NCBI GenBank assembly: GCA_019137115.1
Contig: JAGVSV010000192.1
Location: 1 to 7,148, forward strand
Length of the DNA stretch: 7,148 nt
Reading direction: 5' to 3'
DNA from: Bacillota bacterium
GTDB lineage: Bacteria; Bacillota; Clostridia; Christensenellales; Aristaeellaceae
Positions 1 to 6,118 of this stretch are shown piece by piece; position 1 is the first letter of the stretch, and each line of letters begins with the position of its first letter. The notes under the pieces were generated by a model. The model was not told the DNA's origin. It ran no database searches and saw only the letters and a program-made list of their open reading frames with translations. Both the position numbers and the translations under genes were made by a program.

Positions 1-1053
1 GGCAAGACCGTGGTGCAGCACCAGCTGGCCAAATGGGCCGACGCCGACATCATCGTCTATGTGGGCTGCGGCGAGCGCGGCAACGAGATGACCGACGTAC
101 TGATGGAGTTTCCGCAGCTGCACGACCCGCGCACCGGCGAGGCGCTGATGAAGCGCACCGTGCTGATCGCGAACACCTCGGACATGCCGGTGGCCGCGCG
201 CGAGGCGTCGATCTATACCGGCATCACGATTGCCGAATATTTCCGCGACATGGGCTACAAGGTGGCCATCATGGCGGACTCCACCAGCCGCTGGGCCGAG
301 GCCCTGCGCGAGATGTCCGGCCGCCTGGAGGAGATGCCCGGCGAGGAAAGCTACCCGGCGTATTTGTCCAGCCGCGTGGCGGAGTTTTATGAGCGCGCCG
401 GCGTGGTGCGGTGCCTCGCTCAGCGCGAGGTGTACGGATCGGTGACGGCCATCGGCGCGGTGTCCCCGCCCGGCGGCGACATTTCCGAGCCCGTCTCCCA
501 GGCCACGCTGCGCATCGTCAAGGTGTTCTGGGGGCTTTCGGCGCAGCTGGCGTACCGGCGGCATTTCCCGGCCATTGACTGGCTGACCTCGTATTCGCTG
601 TATGTGGACACGATGGGCCCCTGGTTTGACGACAATGTGGCGTCCGACTGGGGCAAGCTGCGCGCCGAAACCATGGCGCTGCTGCAAAGGGAGAGCGAGC
701 TGGACGAGATCGTGCGCCTGGTGGGCGTGGACGCCCTGTCCTGGGACGACCGGCTGACGCTGGAATTGGCGCGCTCGGTGCGCGAGGACTATTTGCACCA
801 GAACGCCTTTGACGATGTGGACACCTATACATCGCCGCAAAAGCAGTACCAGATGCTGCGGCTGATATTGCTCTATGGCAGCCGCGCGCGCGAAGCGCTC
901 AAGGCCGGGGCGACGCTCAACGACGTCCTGGCGCTGCCGGTGCTGGAGCGCATCGCCCGCGCCAAGTACGTGGACGAAGACAACCTGGGCGAGTTTGAAA
1001 CCTATGAAAGCGAGCTGGTCGCCCAGATCGCCGTGCTGACGGAGGGGGAATAA
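1..1053 (+). CDS. atpA: V-type ATP synthase/ATPase subunit A (catalytic), 5' partial
   Basis: Catalytic nucleotide-binding subunit (NtpA/AtpA) of the cytoplasmic V1 sector; three A and three B subunits form the hexamer that hydrolyses or makes ATP. The frame is open from base 1 and begins inside the Walker A motif (GKTVVQHQ), so about 235 N-terminal residues of a usual total near 590 lie outside the window; the GTG/ATG codons near base 10 are not real starts. Visible hallmarks, numbered from the fragment: GERGNEM at 24-30, with E25 matching the catalytic glutamate; the Walker B stretch VAIMADSTSRWAEALRE beginning at residue 88, with Asp at 93; then the conserved GSVTAIGAVSPPGGD segment and a helical C-terminal domain ending at TAA. 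No motif is missing. The stop is one base from the atpB start, so the two are almost surely translationally coupled. Identity is clear from family motifs; ion specificity (H+ or Na+) cannot be judged here. Confidence 0.97.
   Translation, partial: GKTVVQHQLAKWADADIIVYVGCGERGNEMTDVLMEFPQLHDPRTGEALMKRTVLIANTSDMPVAAREASIYTGITIAEYFRDMGYKVAIMADSTSRWAEALREMSGRLEEMPGEESYPAYLSSRVAEFYERAGVVRCLAQREVYGSVTAIGAVSPPGGDISEPVSQATLRIVKVFWGLSAQLAYRRHFPAIDWLTSYSLYVDTMGPWFDDNVASDWGKLRAETMALLQRESELDEIVRLVGVDALSWDDRLTLELARSVREDYLHQNAFDDVDTYTSPQKQYQMLRLILLYGSRAREALKAGATLNDVLALPVLERIARAKYVDEDNLGEFETYESELVAQIAVLTEGE
1041..1048 (+). promoter_or_regulatory. Ribosome binding site of atpB, inside the end of atpA
   Basis: GGAGGGGG lies within the last codons of atpA and ends six bases before the ATG at 1055. 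It supports that start, which lies just after the atpA TAA, and implies coupled translation of the A and B subunits. Confidence 0.8.
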
Positions 1054-1054
1054 G

Positions 1055-2437
1055 ATGCTCAAGGAATACCGCACCATCCGGGAGGTCGTGGGACCGCTGA
1101 TGATGGTGGAGGGCGTGGAAGGCGTCACCTACGACGAACTGGTGGAAATCCAGCAGGCCGACGGCGAAAAGCGCCGCGGCAAGGTGCTGGAGGTCAACGG
1201 CGACCGCGCGCTGGTGCAGCTGTTTGAAAGCAGCCGGGGCCTGAAAATCGACGACAGCCGCGTGCGCTTTTTGGGCCGCGGCATCGAGCTGTCGGTGTCC
1301 ATGGACATGCTGGGCCGGGTGTTTGACGGCATGGGCGAGCCGCGCGATGACGGGCCCGCCATCATCCCGGAAGCCCGCCGCAACATCAACGGTACGGCGC
1401 TCAATCCCGCCTCGCGGGACTACCCCAGCGAGTTTATCCAGACCGGCATTTCGGCCATTGACGGATTGAATACCCTGGTGCGCGGGCAGAAGCTGCCGGT
1501 GTTCTCCGGCTCCGGCCTGCCGCACGCGCAGCTGGCCACCCAGATCGCCCGGCAGGCCCGGGTGCTGGGCCGCGACGAGATGTTCGCCGTGGTCTTTGGC
1601 GCCATCGGCATCACGTTTGAAGAGGCCGACTATTTCATCGGGGACTTCCGGCGCACCGGCGCCATTGAACACGCGGTGCTGTTCATGAACCTGGCCAACG
1701 ACCCGGCCATCGAGCGCATCGCCACCCCGCGCATGGCGCTGACGGCGGCGGAATACTTAGCCTATGAAAAGGACATGCACGTGCTGGTCATACTGACCGA
1801 CATGACCAACTACGCCGAGGCGCTGCGCGAGGTGTCCGCCGCGCGCAAGGAAGTGCCCGGCCGCCGCGGCTACCCCGGCTACCTGTACACCGACCTGGCC
1901 AGCATGTATGAGCGCGCCGGCCGCGTGATCGGCAAAAAGGGGTCGATCACCCAGCTGCCCATCCTGACCATGCCGGAGGATGACATCACCCACCCCATCC
2001 CTGACCTGACCGGCTACATCACCGAAGGCCAGATTATTCTAAGCCGCGAGCTGCACCGCAAGGGCATCCAGCCGCCGATCAACGTGCTGCCCAGCCTGTC
2101 GCGTTTGAAGGACAAGGGCATCGGCGAGGGCAAGACCCGCGCTGATCACGCCCCCACGATGAACCAGCTGTTTGCCGCCTATTCGCGCGGCAAGGACGCA
2201 AAGGAACTGGCCGTCATCCTGGGCGATGCCGCGCTTTCGGATGTGGACAAGCAGTACGCCGCGTTTTCCGACGCCTTTGAGGAGGAGTATGTCTCCCAGG
2301 GCTACCAGGCCGATCGGGGCATTGACGAAACGCTGGACATCGGCTGGAAGCTGCTGCGCATGCTGCCGCGCGCGGAATTAAAGCGCATCCGCGATGACAT
2401 GCTGGACGAATACTACGATCCGGAGGCGGCTCAGTGA
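1055..2437 (+). CDS. atpB: V-type ATP synthase/ATPase subunit B (non-catalytic)
   Basis: Regulatory, non-catalytic partner of subunit A in the A3B3 head (NtpB). The 460-residue length is normal for bacterial V-type B chains. As expected for B, the P-loop position is degenerate: SGSGLPHAQLA, with S151 to H157, in place of GxxGxGKT. Further family marks are FEEADYFIGDFRRTGA, MALTAAEYLAYEKDMHVLVI, and the ALREVSAARKEVPGRRGYPG block. LPSLSRLKDKGIGEGKTR carries R350, at the position of the arginine finger described for Enterococcus hirae NtpB (also Arg350, from memory), which reaches into the A-subunit active site. The ATG at 1055 is chosen for its strong upstream GGAGG and for the usual N-terminus (LKEYRTIREVVGPLM). 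The TGA overlaps the start of atpD. Residues 238-244 are encoded by a 20-base string that recurs in the URO-D-like gene. Confidence 0.97.
   Translation: MLKEYRTIREVVGPLMMVEGVEGVTYDELVEIQQADGEKRRGKVLEVNGDRALVQLFESSRGLKIDDSRVRFLGRGIELSVSMDMLGRVFDGMGEPRDDGPAIIPEARRNINGTALNPASRDYPSEFIQTGISAIDGLNTLVRGQKLPVFSGSGLPHAQLATQIARQARVLGRDEMFAVVFGAIGITFEEADYFIGDFRRTGAIEHAVLFMNLANDPAIERIATPRMALTAAEYLAYEKDMHVLVILTDMTNYAEALREVSAARKEVPGRRGYPGYLYTDLASMYERAGRVIGKKGSITQLPILTMPEDDITHPIPDLTGYITEGQIILSRELHRKGIQPPINVLPSLSRLKDKGIGEGKTRADHAPTMNQLFAAYSRGKDAKELAVILGDAALSDVDKQYAAFSDAFEEEYVSQGYQADRGIDETLDIGWKLLRMLPRAELKRIRDDMLDEYYDPEAAQ
1766..1785 (+). repeat. 20-base exact repeat, copy 1 (inside atpB)
   Basis: GAAAAGGACATGCACGTGCT occurs here and again at 3481-3500. 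Here it encodes EKDMHVL (residues 238-244) in a block conserved among V-ATPase B subunits. The identity stops abruptly on both sides. Confidence 0.9.
2422..2426 (+). promoter_or_regulatory. Ribosome binding site of atpD, inside the end of atpB
   Basis: GGAGG stands seven bases before a GTG at 2434 and 13 and 16 bases before the ATGs at 2440 and 2443. Spacing therefore favours GTG 2434, although homologous D chains usually begin closer to the conserved RxNPTRMEL, which would suit an ATG start. Confidence 0.65.
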
Positions 2438-3069
2438 CCATGATGCGCATCAACCCGACGCGCATGGAACTCACGCGCGTCAAGCGGCGGCTGGTGACCG
2501 CAAAACGCGGGCACAAGCTTTTAAAGGACAAGCGTGATGAACTGGTGCGCCGGTTTGTGCTGCTGATCCGCGAAAACGCGCGGCTGCGGGAAGCGGTGGA
2601 ACGCCACCTGAACGACGCCATGCGGGGCTTTGCGCTGGCGCGCGCCGTGATGGACGCGCAGGCCATGGAAACCGCGGTCATGTACCCTTCCCGGCAGGCC
2701 GAGGTATTGATCGGCCGCGCCAACATCCTGTCCGTGCGCGTGCCCACCATCCGTCTGGCGGAAAACACCGACAACACCACCATCCAACCCTATGGCTATG
2801 CCGAAACCTCGGCCGATCTCGACCAGGCCATCGAAACGCTGGCCGCCCTGCTGCCGGAGCTTTTACGCCTGGCCGAGCTGGAGAAGACCGCGTCGCTGCT
2901 GGCTGACGAAATCGAAAAAACCCGGCGGCGCGTTAACGCGCTGGAATATGTGATGATCCCCCAATTCGAGCAAACCATCCGCACCATCACCTCCAAACTG
3001 GACGAGAACGAGCGCGGCGCCATCGTGCGGCTGATGAAGGTCAAGTCCATGATCGCCGACCGCACATAG
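2434..3069 (+). CDS. atpD: V-type ATP synthase/ATPase subunit D (central rotor shaft)
   Basis: Subunit D (NtpD) is the long coiled-coil shaft that turns inside the A3B3 head and links it to the membrane rotor; it is the functional counterpart of the F-type gamma subunit. The 211-residue length fits the family. The N-terminal hallmark NPTRMELTRVKRRL starts at residue 7 and is followed by GHKLLKDKRDEL. The C-terminal hallmark RRRVNALEYVMIP (residues 164-176) is followed by LDENERGAIVRLMKVK. Both ends are rich in charged heptad-like helix, as expected for the antiparallel coiled coil, with a globular middle (about residues 60-130). The start is ambiguous: GTG 2434 overlaps the atpB TGA and has the best Shine-Dalgarno spacing, while ATG 2440 or 2443 would drop two or three residues. 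D as last gene after A and B is a common order in Bacillota V-ATPase operons. Confidence 0.95.
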   Translation: MTMMRINPTRMELTRVKRRLVTAKRGHKLLKDKRDELVRRFVLLIRENARLREAVERHLNDAMRGFALARAVMDAQAMETAVMYPSRQAEVLIGRANILSVRVPTIRLAENTDNTTIQPYGYAETSADLDQAIETLAALLPELLRLAELEKTASLLADEIEKTRRRVNALEYVMIPQFEQTIRTITSKLDENERGAIVRLMKVKSMIADRT

Positions 3070-3072
3070 CAC

Positions 3073-3079
3073 GGGAGGG
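3073..3079 (+). promoter_or_regulatory. Ribosome binding site of the URO-D-like gene
   Basis: GGGAGGG sits in the 15-base gap after atpD; its GGAGG core ends six bases before the ATG at 3085. The gap is too short to hold a terminator plus a new promoter, which argues for cotranscription with atpD or a promoter inside atpD. Confidence 0.8.
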
Positions 3080-3084
3080 CTTCT

Positions 3085-4311
3085 ATGGGCATCTCCATAA
3101 GCGACCGGGAACGCCTGCGCGCGCTGGCGGGCCAGCAGGCGCAGTTAGCCGTGTCCCCCGCGATGCGCACGCTGTACAAAGAGTGGGTCACCCACGGCCA
3201 GTCCGGCACGCTGGGGCGACCCATGGTGCGCATTGAGCTGTGGACGTTTGAGCAGGACATCCTGCCGCCGCTGTACCAGTGCACAGGCGAAGAAGCGCGC
3301 GCCATCGAACGGAGGCTGCTGTCCAACATCGTCAACCATACGCTGTTCGGCGATGATACACTGGTGCCCGACCATTACGGGGTATACGGCCATGGCTGGT
3401 TCAAGCCCTTTGGCCTGACCGTCAAGCGCCAGGAAACGGGCGGGGTCGGGCATCATTTTGTGTCCTACCTGTATGACCTGGAAAAGGACATGCACGTGCT
3501 CAACGAGTCCGAGTACGGCTGGCGGGACAACCCGGACGAAGCCGATCTGGCCCACGACCTGTTTGGCGACCTGTTGCCCGTGCGCCCCTCCGGCATGACG
3601 CTGGGCAGCTCGCCCATGCAGGATTTGGTGCACATCATGGACATGGAAGACCTGTACATGGCCATGTTCGACACGCCGGACCTGTTCGTCCAGGTGCTGG
3701 AGCGCCTGACGGATGACTACGCCGAGTATTTCCGTTTTCTCCAGAACAAGGGCGTGCTGGTCAGCGCGGCGCGCGGCCAGCACCTGGCGCAGGGCAGTTA
3801 CTGCTTCACCGACCGGCTGCCCGACTTGAAAGAAAACGCCAGGCTGACGGACCTGTGGCTGTACATGGACTCCCAGGAGACGTCCGGCGTGTCGCCGGAG
3901 ATGTACGCGCAGCTGGTGTTCCCCAGCTATGAAAAGCTGATGGCGCTGTTTGGCCGCGTGTCCTACGGCTGCTGTGAGGCCGTGCACGCGCTGTGGGAAC
4001 CGTGCCTCAAACGCATCACCAACCTGGGCAAGGTGTCCATCTCGCCCTGGTGCGATGAGCCGATGATGGGCGACGCGCTGCGCGGCAGCGACATCGTTTT
4101 CCTGCGCAAACCCACCCCCAACCTGCTGGGTGTGGGCGAACCGCTGCCGGAGGAGGAAGTCACCAGGCATCTGTCCGCAACTGGCATGGCTGCGCGCGGC
4201 TGCAAGCTGGAAGTAAGCCAGCGGGACGTATATCGCATCAACGGCACGCCGGACAAGGTGCGCCGCTATGTAACCCTGATCCGTCAGGCGCTGGCTGATA
4301 CCTGGCATTGA
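3085..4311 (+). CDS. Uroporphyrinogen decarboxylase (URO-D) superfamily protein, non-HemE; possible corrinoid-type methyltransferase
   Basis: 408 residues, soluble, with no signal peptide or membrane segment visible. I assign it to the URO-D/methyltransferase superfamily (the fold shared by HemE, MtaA/MtbA and CmuA) from its C-terminal half: SYGCCEAVH at residues 293-301, ISPWCDE at 319-325, a DIVFLRKPTPN segment, and GCKLEVSQRDV with C373, where relatives carry a conserved Cys followed by E and a K/R-D pair. The N-terminal RQAGRY signature of true HemE is absent and haem genes are not nearby, so haem synthesis is unlikely. Relatives in this superfamily transfer methyl groups between corrinoid proteins and thiols using a Cys/His-bound zinc; Cys296, Cys297, His301, Cys323 and Cys373 are possible ligands, but that is inference and the substrate is unknown. 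It starts 15 bases after atpD and is probably cotranscribed. No corrinoid protein or activator is seen in the window. Confidence 0.78.
   Translation: MGISISDRERLRALAGQQAQLAVSPAMRTLYKEWVTHGQSGTLGRPMVRIELWTFEQDILPPLYQCTGEEARAIERRLLSNIVNHTLFGDDTLVPDHYGVYGHGWFKPFGLTVKRQETGGVGHHFVSYLYDLEKDMHVLNESEYGWRDNPDEADLAHDLFGDLLPVRPSGMTLGSSPMQDLVHIMDMEDLYMAMFDTPDLFVQVLERLTDDYAEYFRFLQNKGVLVSAARGQHLAQGSYCFTDRLPDLKENARLTDLWLYMDSQETSGVSPEMYAQLVFPSYEKLMALFGRVSYGCCEAVHALWEPCLKRITNLGKVSISPWCDEPMMGDALRGSDIVFLRKPTPNLLGVGEPLPEEEVTRHLSATGMAARGCKLEVSQRDVYRINGTPDKVRRYVTLIRQALADTWH
3481..3500 (+). repeat. 20-base exact repeat, copy 2 (inside the URO-D-like gene)
   Basis: Same strand, same reading phase and same heptapeptide EKDMHVL (residues 133-139) as the copy in atpB, between unrelated flanks. 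It may be chance agreement of codon use over a shared short peptide. Confidence 0.9.
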
Positions 4312-4350
4312 CGGCCGCAATCATGGGTACGATCTTGATACCGAACGAAA

Positions 4351-4356
4351 AAGGAG
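4351..4356 (+). promoter_or_regulatory. Ribosome binding site of the M3 peptidase gene
   Basis: AAGGAG ends seven bases before the ATG at 4364 and fixes that start. The rest of the 52-base gap (4312-4363) shows no convincing terminator; a TTGATA at 4335-4340 has no matching -10 box at proper distance before the start codon. Confidence 0.8.
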
Positions 4357-4363
4357 CAACAGC

Positions 4364-6064
4364 ATGACAAAATTCCAGGACATGACATACCAGCGGCCGG
4401 ACTTTGACGGGATGTACGCCCGCATGAAGGACAGCCTCAAGGACATGGAAAACGCAAAAAGCGGGGACGAACTCATCGCTGCCATGCACAAGCTGGACCA
4501 GCTGGGGAGGAATTTGTCCACCATGCGCGAACTGTGCCACGTGCGCTACACCATCAACACCAAGGACCCCTTCTACACCGAGGAAAACGACGTGATGGAC
4601 AGGGAGCTGCCGCGCTTTAGCGAGTTTTCCGCCGAGGCCGCGCGCATCGTGCTGGAAAGCCCGCACCGCAAAGCGGTCTCCGACAAGTACGGCGAGCACC
4701 TGCTGGAAAAGTATGAGGTGCAGCGCAAGGTGTTCAAGCCCGAGATCGTCGAGGACCTGCAGGAGGAAAATCGCCTGCGCAGCGAATACCAGAAGCTGAT
4801 GGCCTCCGCCGAAATCGAGTTTGAGGGCGAAACGCGCAACCTGTCCGGCATGATCCCGTTCATGGAATCCCGCGACCGCGGCATGCGCAAGCGCGCGAGC
4901 CTTGCTTCCTGGGGATGGATCGCCGATCAGCAGGACAAGCTGGATGACATCTATTCCCAGCTGGTCAAGCTGCGCGACAACATCGGCAAAAAGCTGGGGT
5001 ATGACAACTTCATCCCCGTGGCCTACGCGCGCATGGGCCGCACTGACTGGAACCAGCAGGACGCCAAAGCCTACCGCGCGCAGATCGTGGAGTCCGTGGT
5101 GCCCCTTGTCCAGAAAATGTACACGGAGCAGGCCCAGCGCCTGGGCATTGCCGACATGAAGTACTACGACTACAGCCTGATGTTCCTGGAGGGCAACCCC
5201 ACGCCCAAGGGCGAGGAAGCCTATCTGGTGGAGCAGGCCAAAGTGATGTACGACGAGCTGTCGCCCGAAACCGGCGAGTTCTTCGGCACCATGATCGACC
5301 GGAACCTGATGGATTTAACCACCAAGCCCGGCAAGGCCAACGGCGGGTACATGACGTTCTTTGCCGACTACAAGGCGCCGTTCATCTTCAGCAACTTTAA
5401 CGGCACCTCCGGCGACGTGGACGTTTTGACCCATGAGGCCGGTCACGCCTTCAACGGCTACCTGCAGCGCGACACCGAATTGAGCGACCTGACCGACTTC
5501 ACCAGCGAGGTGGCGGAGATCCACTCCATGTCGATGGAGTTTTTCACCCACCCGTGGATGAAGCGCTTCTTCAAGGAGGACACCACCAAGTACTATTACA
5601 GCCACGTGGTGGACGCCCTCAAGTTCCTGCCCTACGGCGCTTCGGTGGACGAGCTGCAGGAATGGGTGTACGAGCACCCCGACGCCACCCCGGCCGAGCG
5701 CCACGCCCAGTACCGCCTGATCGAAAAGAAATACCTGCCGCACCTGGATTATGACGGCGTCCCGTACCTGGAAAAAGGCGCGCGCTGGCAAAAGCAGCTG
5801 CATATCTACCTGTACCCGTTCTATTACCTGGACTATACGCTGGCCCAGGTCTGCGCGCTGCAATACTTCACCTGGGACATGAAGGACCACGAGGCCGCCT
5901 GGCGCAGCTACCTGGATGTCTGCCGACGCGCGGGCATGGTGCCGTTCAAAAAGCTGGCCGTCGAAGCCGGTCTCAAAAACCCGTTTGAGCCCGGCACCAT
6001 CGCCGCCATCACCCCCGCGCTGGAACAATACCTGGACGGGTTGGACAAGAGTAAGATCAAATAG
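4364..6064 (+). CDS. M3 family oligoendopeptidase (Pz-peptidase-like zinc metallopeptidase)
   Basis: Cytoplasmic zinc metallopeptidase expected to cut short peptides; no signal peptide is seen. The HEXXH zinc motif is HEAGH at residues 357-361 (His357 and His361 bind zinc, Glu358 is the catalytic base). The third ligand is most likely Glu385 in SEVAEIHSMSMEFF, 24 residues after His361, the spacing seen in M3 enzymes such as Pz-peptidase A. The conserved C-terminal IYLYPFYYLDYTLAQ (residues 481-495) supplies tyrosines that line the active-site cleft in this family. The 566-residue length matches the Pz-peptidase-like M3 oligoendopeptidase group (about 550-570 residues) better than classical PepF (about 600), so I give no gene symbol. 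All catalytic residues are present and the gene is intact. It follows the URO-D-like gene by 52 bases and ends 18 bases before a strong terminator, so it is probably the last gene of its transcript. Confidence 0.95.
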   Translation: MTKFQDMTYQRPDFDGMYARMKDSLKDMENAKSGDELIAAMHKLDQLGRNLSTMRELCHVRYTINTKDPFYTEENDVMDRELPRFSEFSAEAARIVLESPHRKAVSDKYGEHLLEKYEVQRKVFKPEIVEDLQEENRLRSEYQKLMASAEIEFEGETRNLSGMIPFMESRDRGMRKRASLASWGWIADQQDKLDDIYSQLVKLRDNIGKKLGYDNFIPVAYARMGRTDWNQQDAKAYRAQIVESVVPLVQKMYTEQAQRLGIADMKYYDYSLMFLEGNPTPKGEEAYLVEQAKVMYDELSPETGEFFGTMIDRNLMDLTTKPGKANGGYMTFFADYKAPFIFSNFNGTSGDVDVLTHEAGHAFNGYLQRDTELSDLTDFTSEVAEIHSMSMEFFTHPWMKRFFKEDTTKYYYSHVVDALKFLPYGASVDELQEWVYEHPDATPAERHAQYRLIEKKYLPHLDYDGVPYLEKGARWQKQLHIYLYPFYYLDYTLAQVCALQYFTWDMKDHEAAWRSYLDVCRRAGMVPFKKLAVEAGLKNPFEPGTIAAITPALEQYLDGLDKSKIK

Positions 6065-6067
6065 TTC

Positions 6068-6082
6068 CAACGGCATACGTTG
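6068..6082 (+). other. Small hairpin directly before the terminator stem
   Basis: CAACG (6068-6072) and CGTTG (6078-6082) form a five-pair stem around a five-base loop, abutting the terminator stem with no gap. It may stabilise the 3' end of the transcript or may be incidental. Confidence 0.45.
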
Positions 6083-6116
6083 CGGGCCCCATCCGAAGTG
6101 GAGGGGCCCGTTTTTT
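6083..6116 (+). terminator. Rho-independent terminator after the M3 peptidase
   Basis: CGGGCCCC (6083-6090) pairs perfectly with GGGGCCCG (6103-6110). The stem can extend by TCC/GGA past a bulged A to a five-base loop (6095-6099). Six T residues (6111-6116) follow. It ends plus-strand transcription. Read on the minus strand the stem is followed by CAACG rather than a T run, so it is not a classical terminator for the convergent ABC gene. Confidence 0.92.
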
Positions 6117-6118
6117 GG

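Noticed and set aside
917..1672. A 251-codon minus-strand open frame across the atpA/atpB junction
   Set aside because: It shows no family motif and lies fully opposite two certain genes.
3085..4311. Annotation of the URO-D-like gene as hemE
   Set aside because: The N-terminal HemE signature (RQAGRY) is absent, the protein is longer than typical HemE (about 340-360 residues), and the Cys-rich C-terminal motifs fit other branches of the superfamily.
3145..4320. A 391-codon open frame on the minus strand opposite the URO-D-like gene
   Set aside because: It is rich in His, Gln, Val and Arg with no recognisable motif, mirrors the codon structure of the plus-strand gene, and is typical antisense shadow in GC-rich DNA.
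4335..4340. TTGATA as a -35 promoter box for the peptidase gene
   Set aside because: At 17 bases downstream the sequence is GC-mixed (around AACAGC) and runs into the start codon, so no usable -10 box exists.
4326..4341. Possible hairpin GGTA/TACC in the gap before the M3 peptidase, as a terminator
   Set aside because: The stem has only four pairs and no T run follows.
5315..6076. A 253-codon minus-strand open frame opposite the M3 peptidase
   Set aside because: Composition is low-complexity Val/Gly/Leu/Gln, it spans the conserved zinc-site region of the peptidase, and it shows no domain. Shadow frame.
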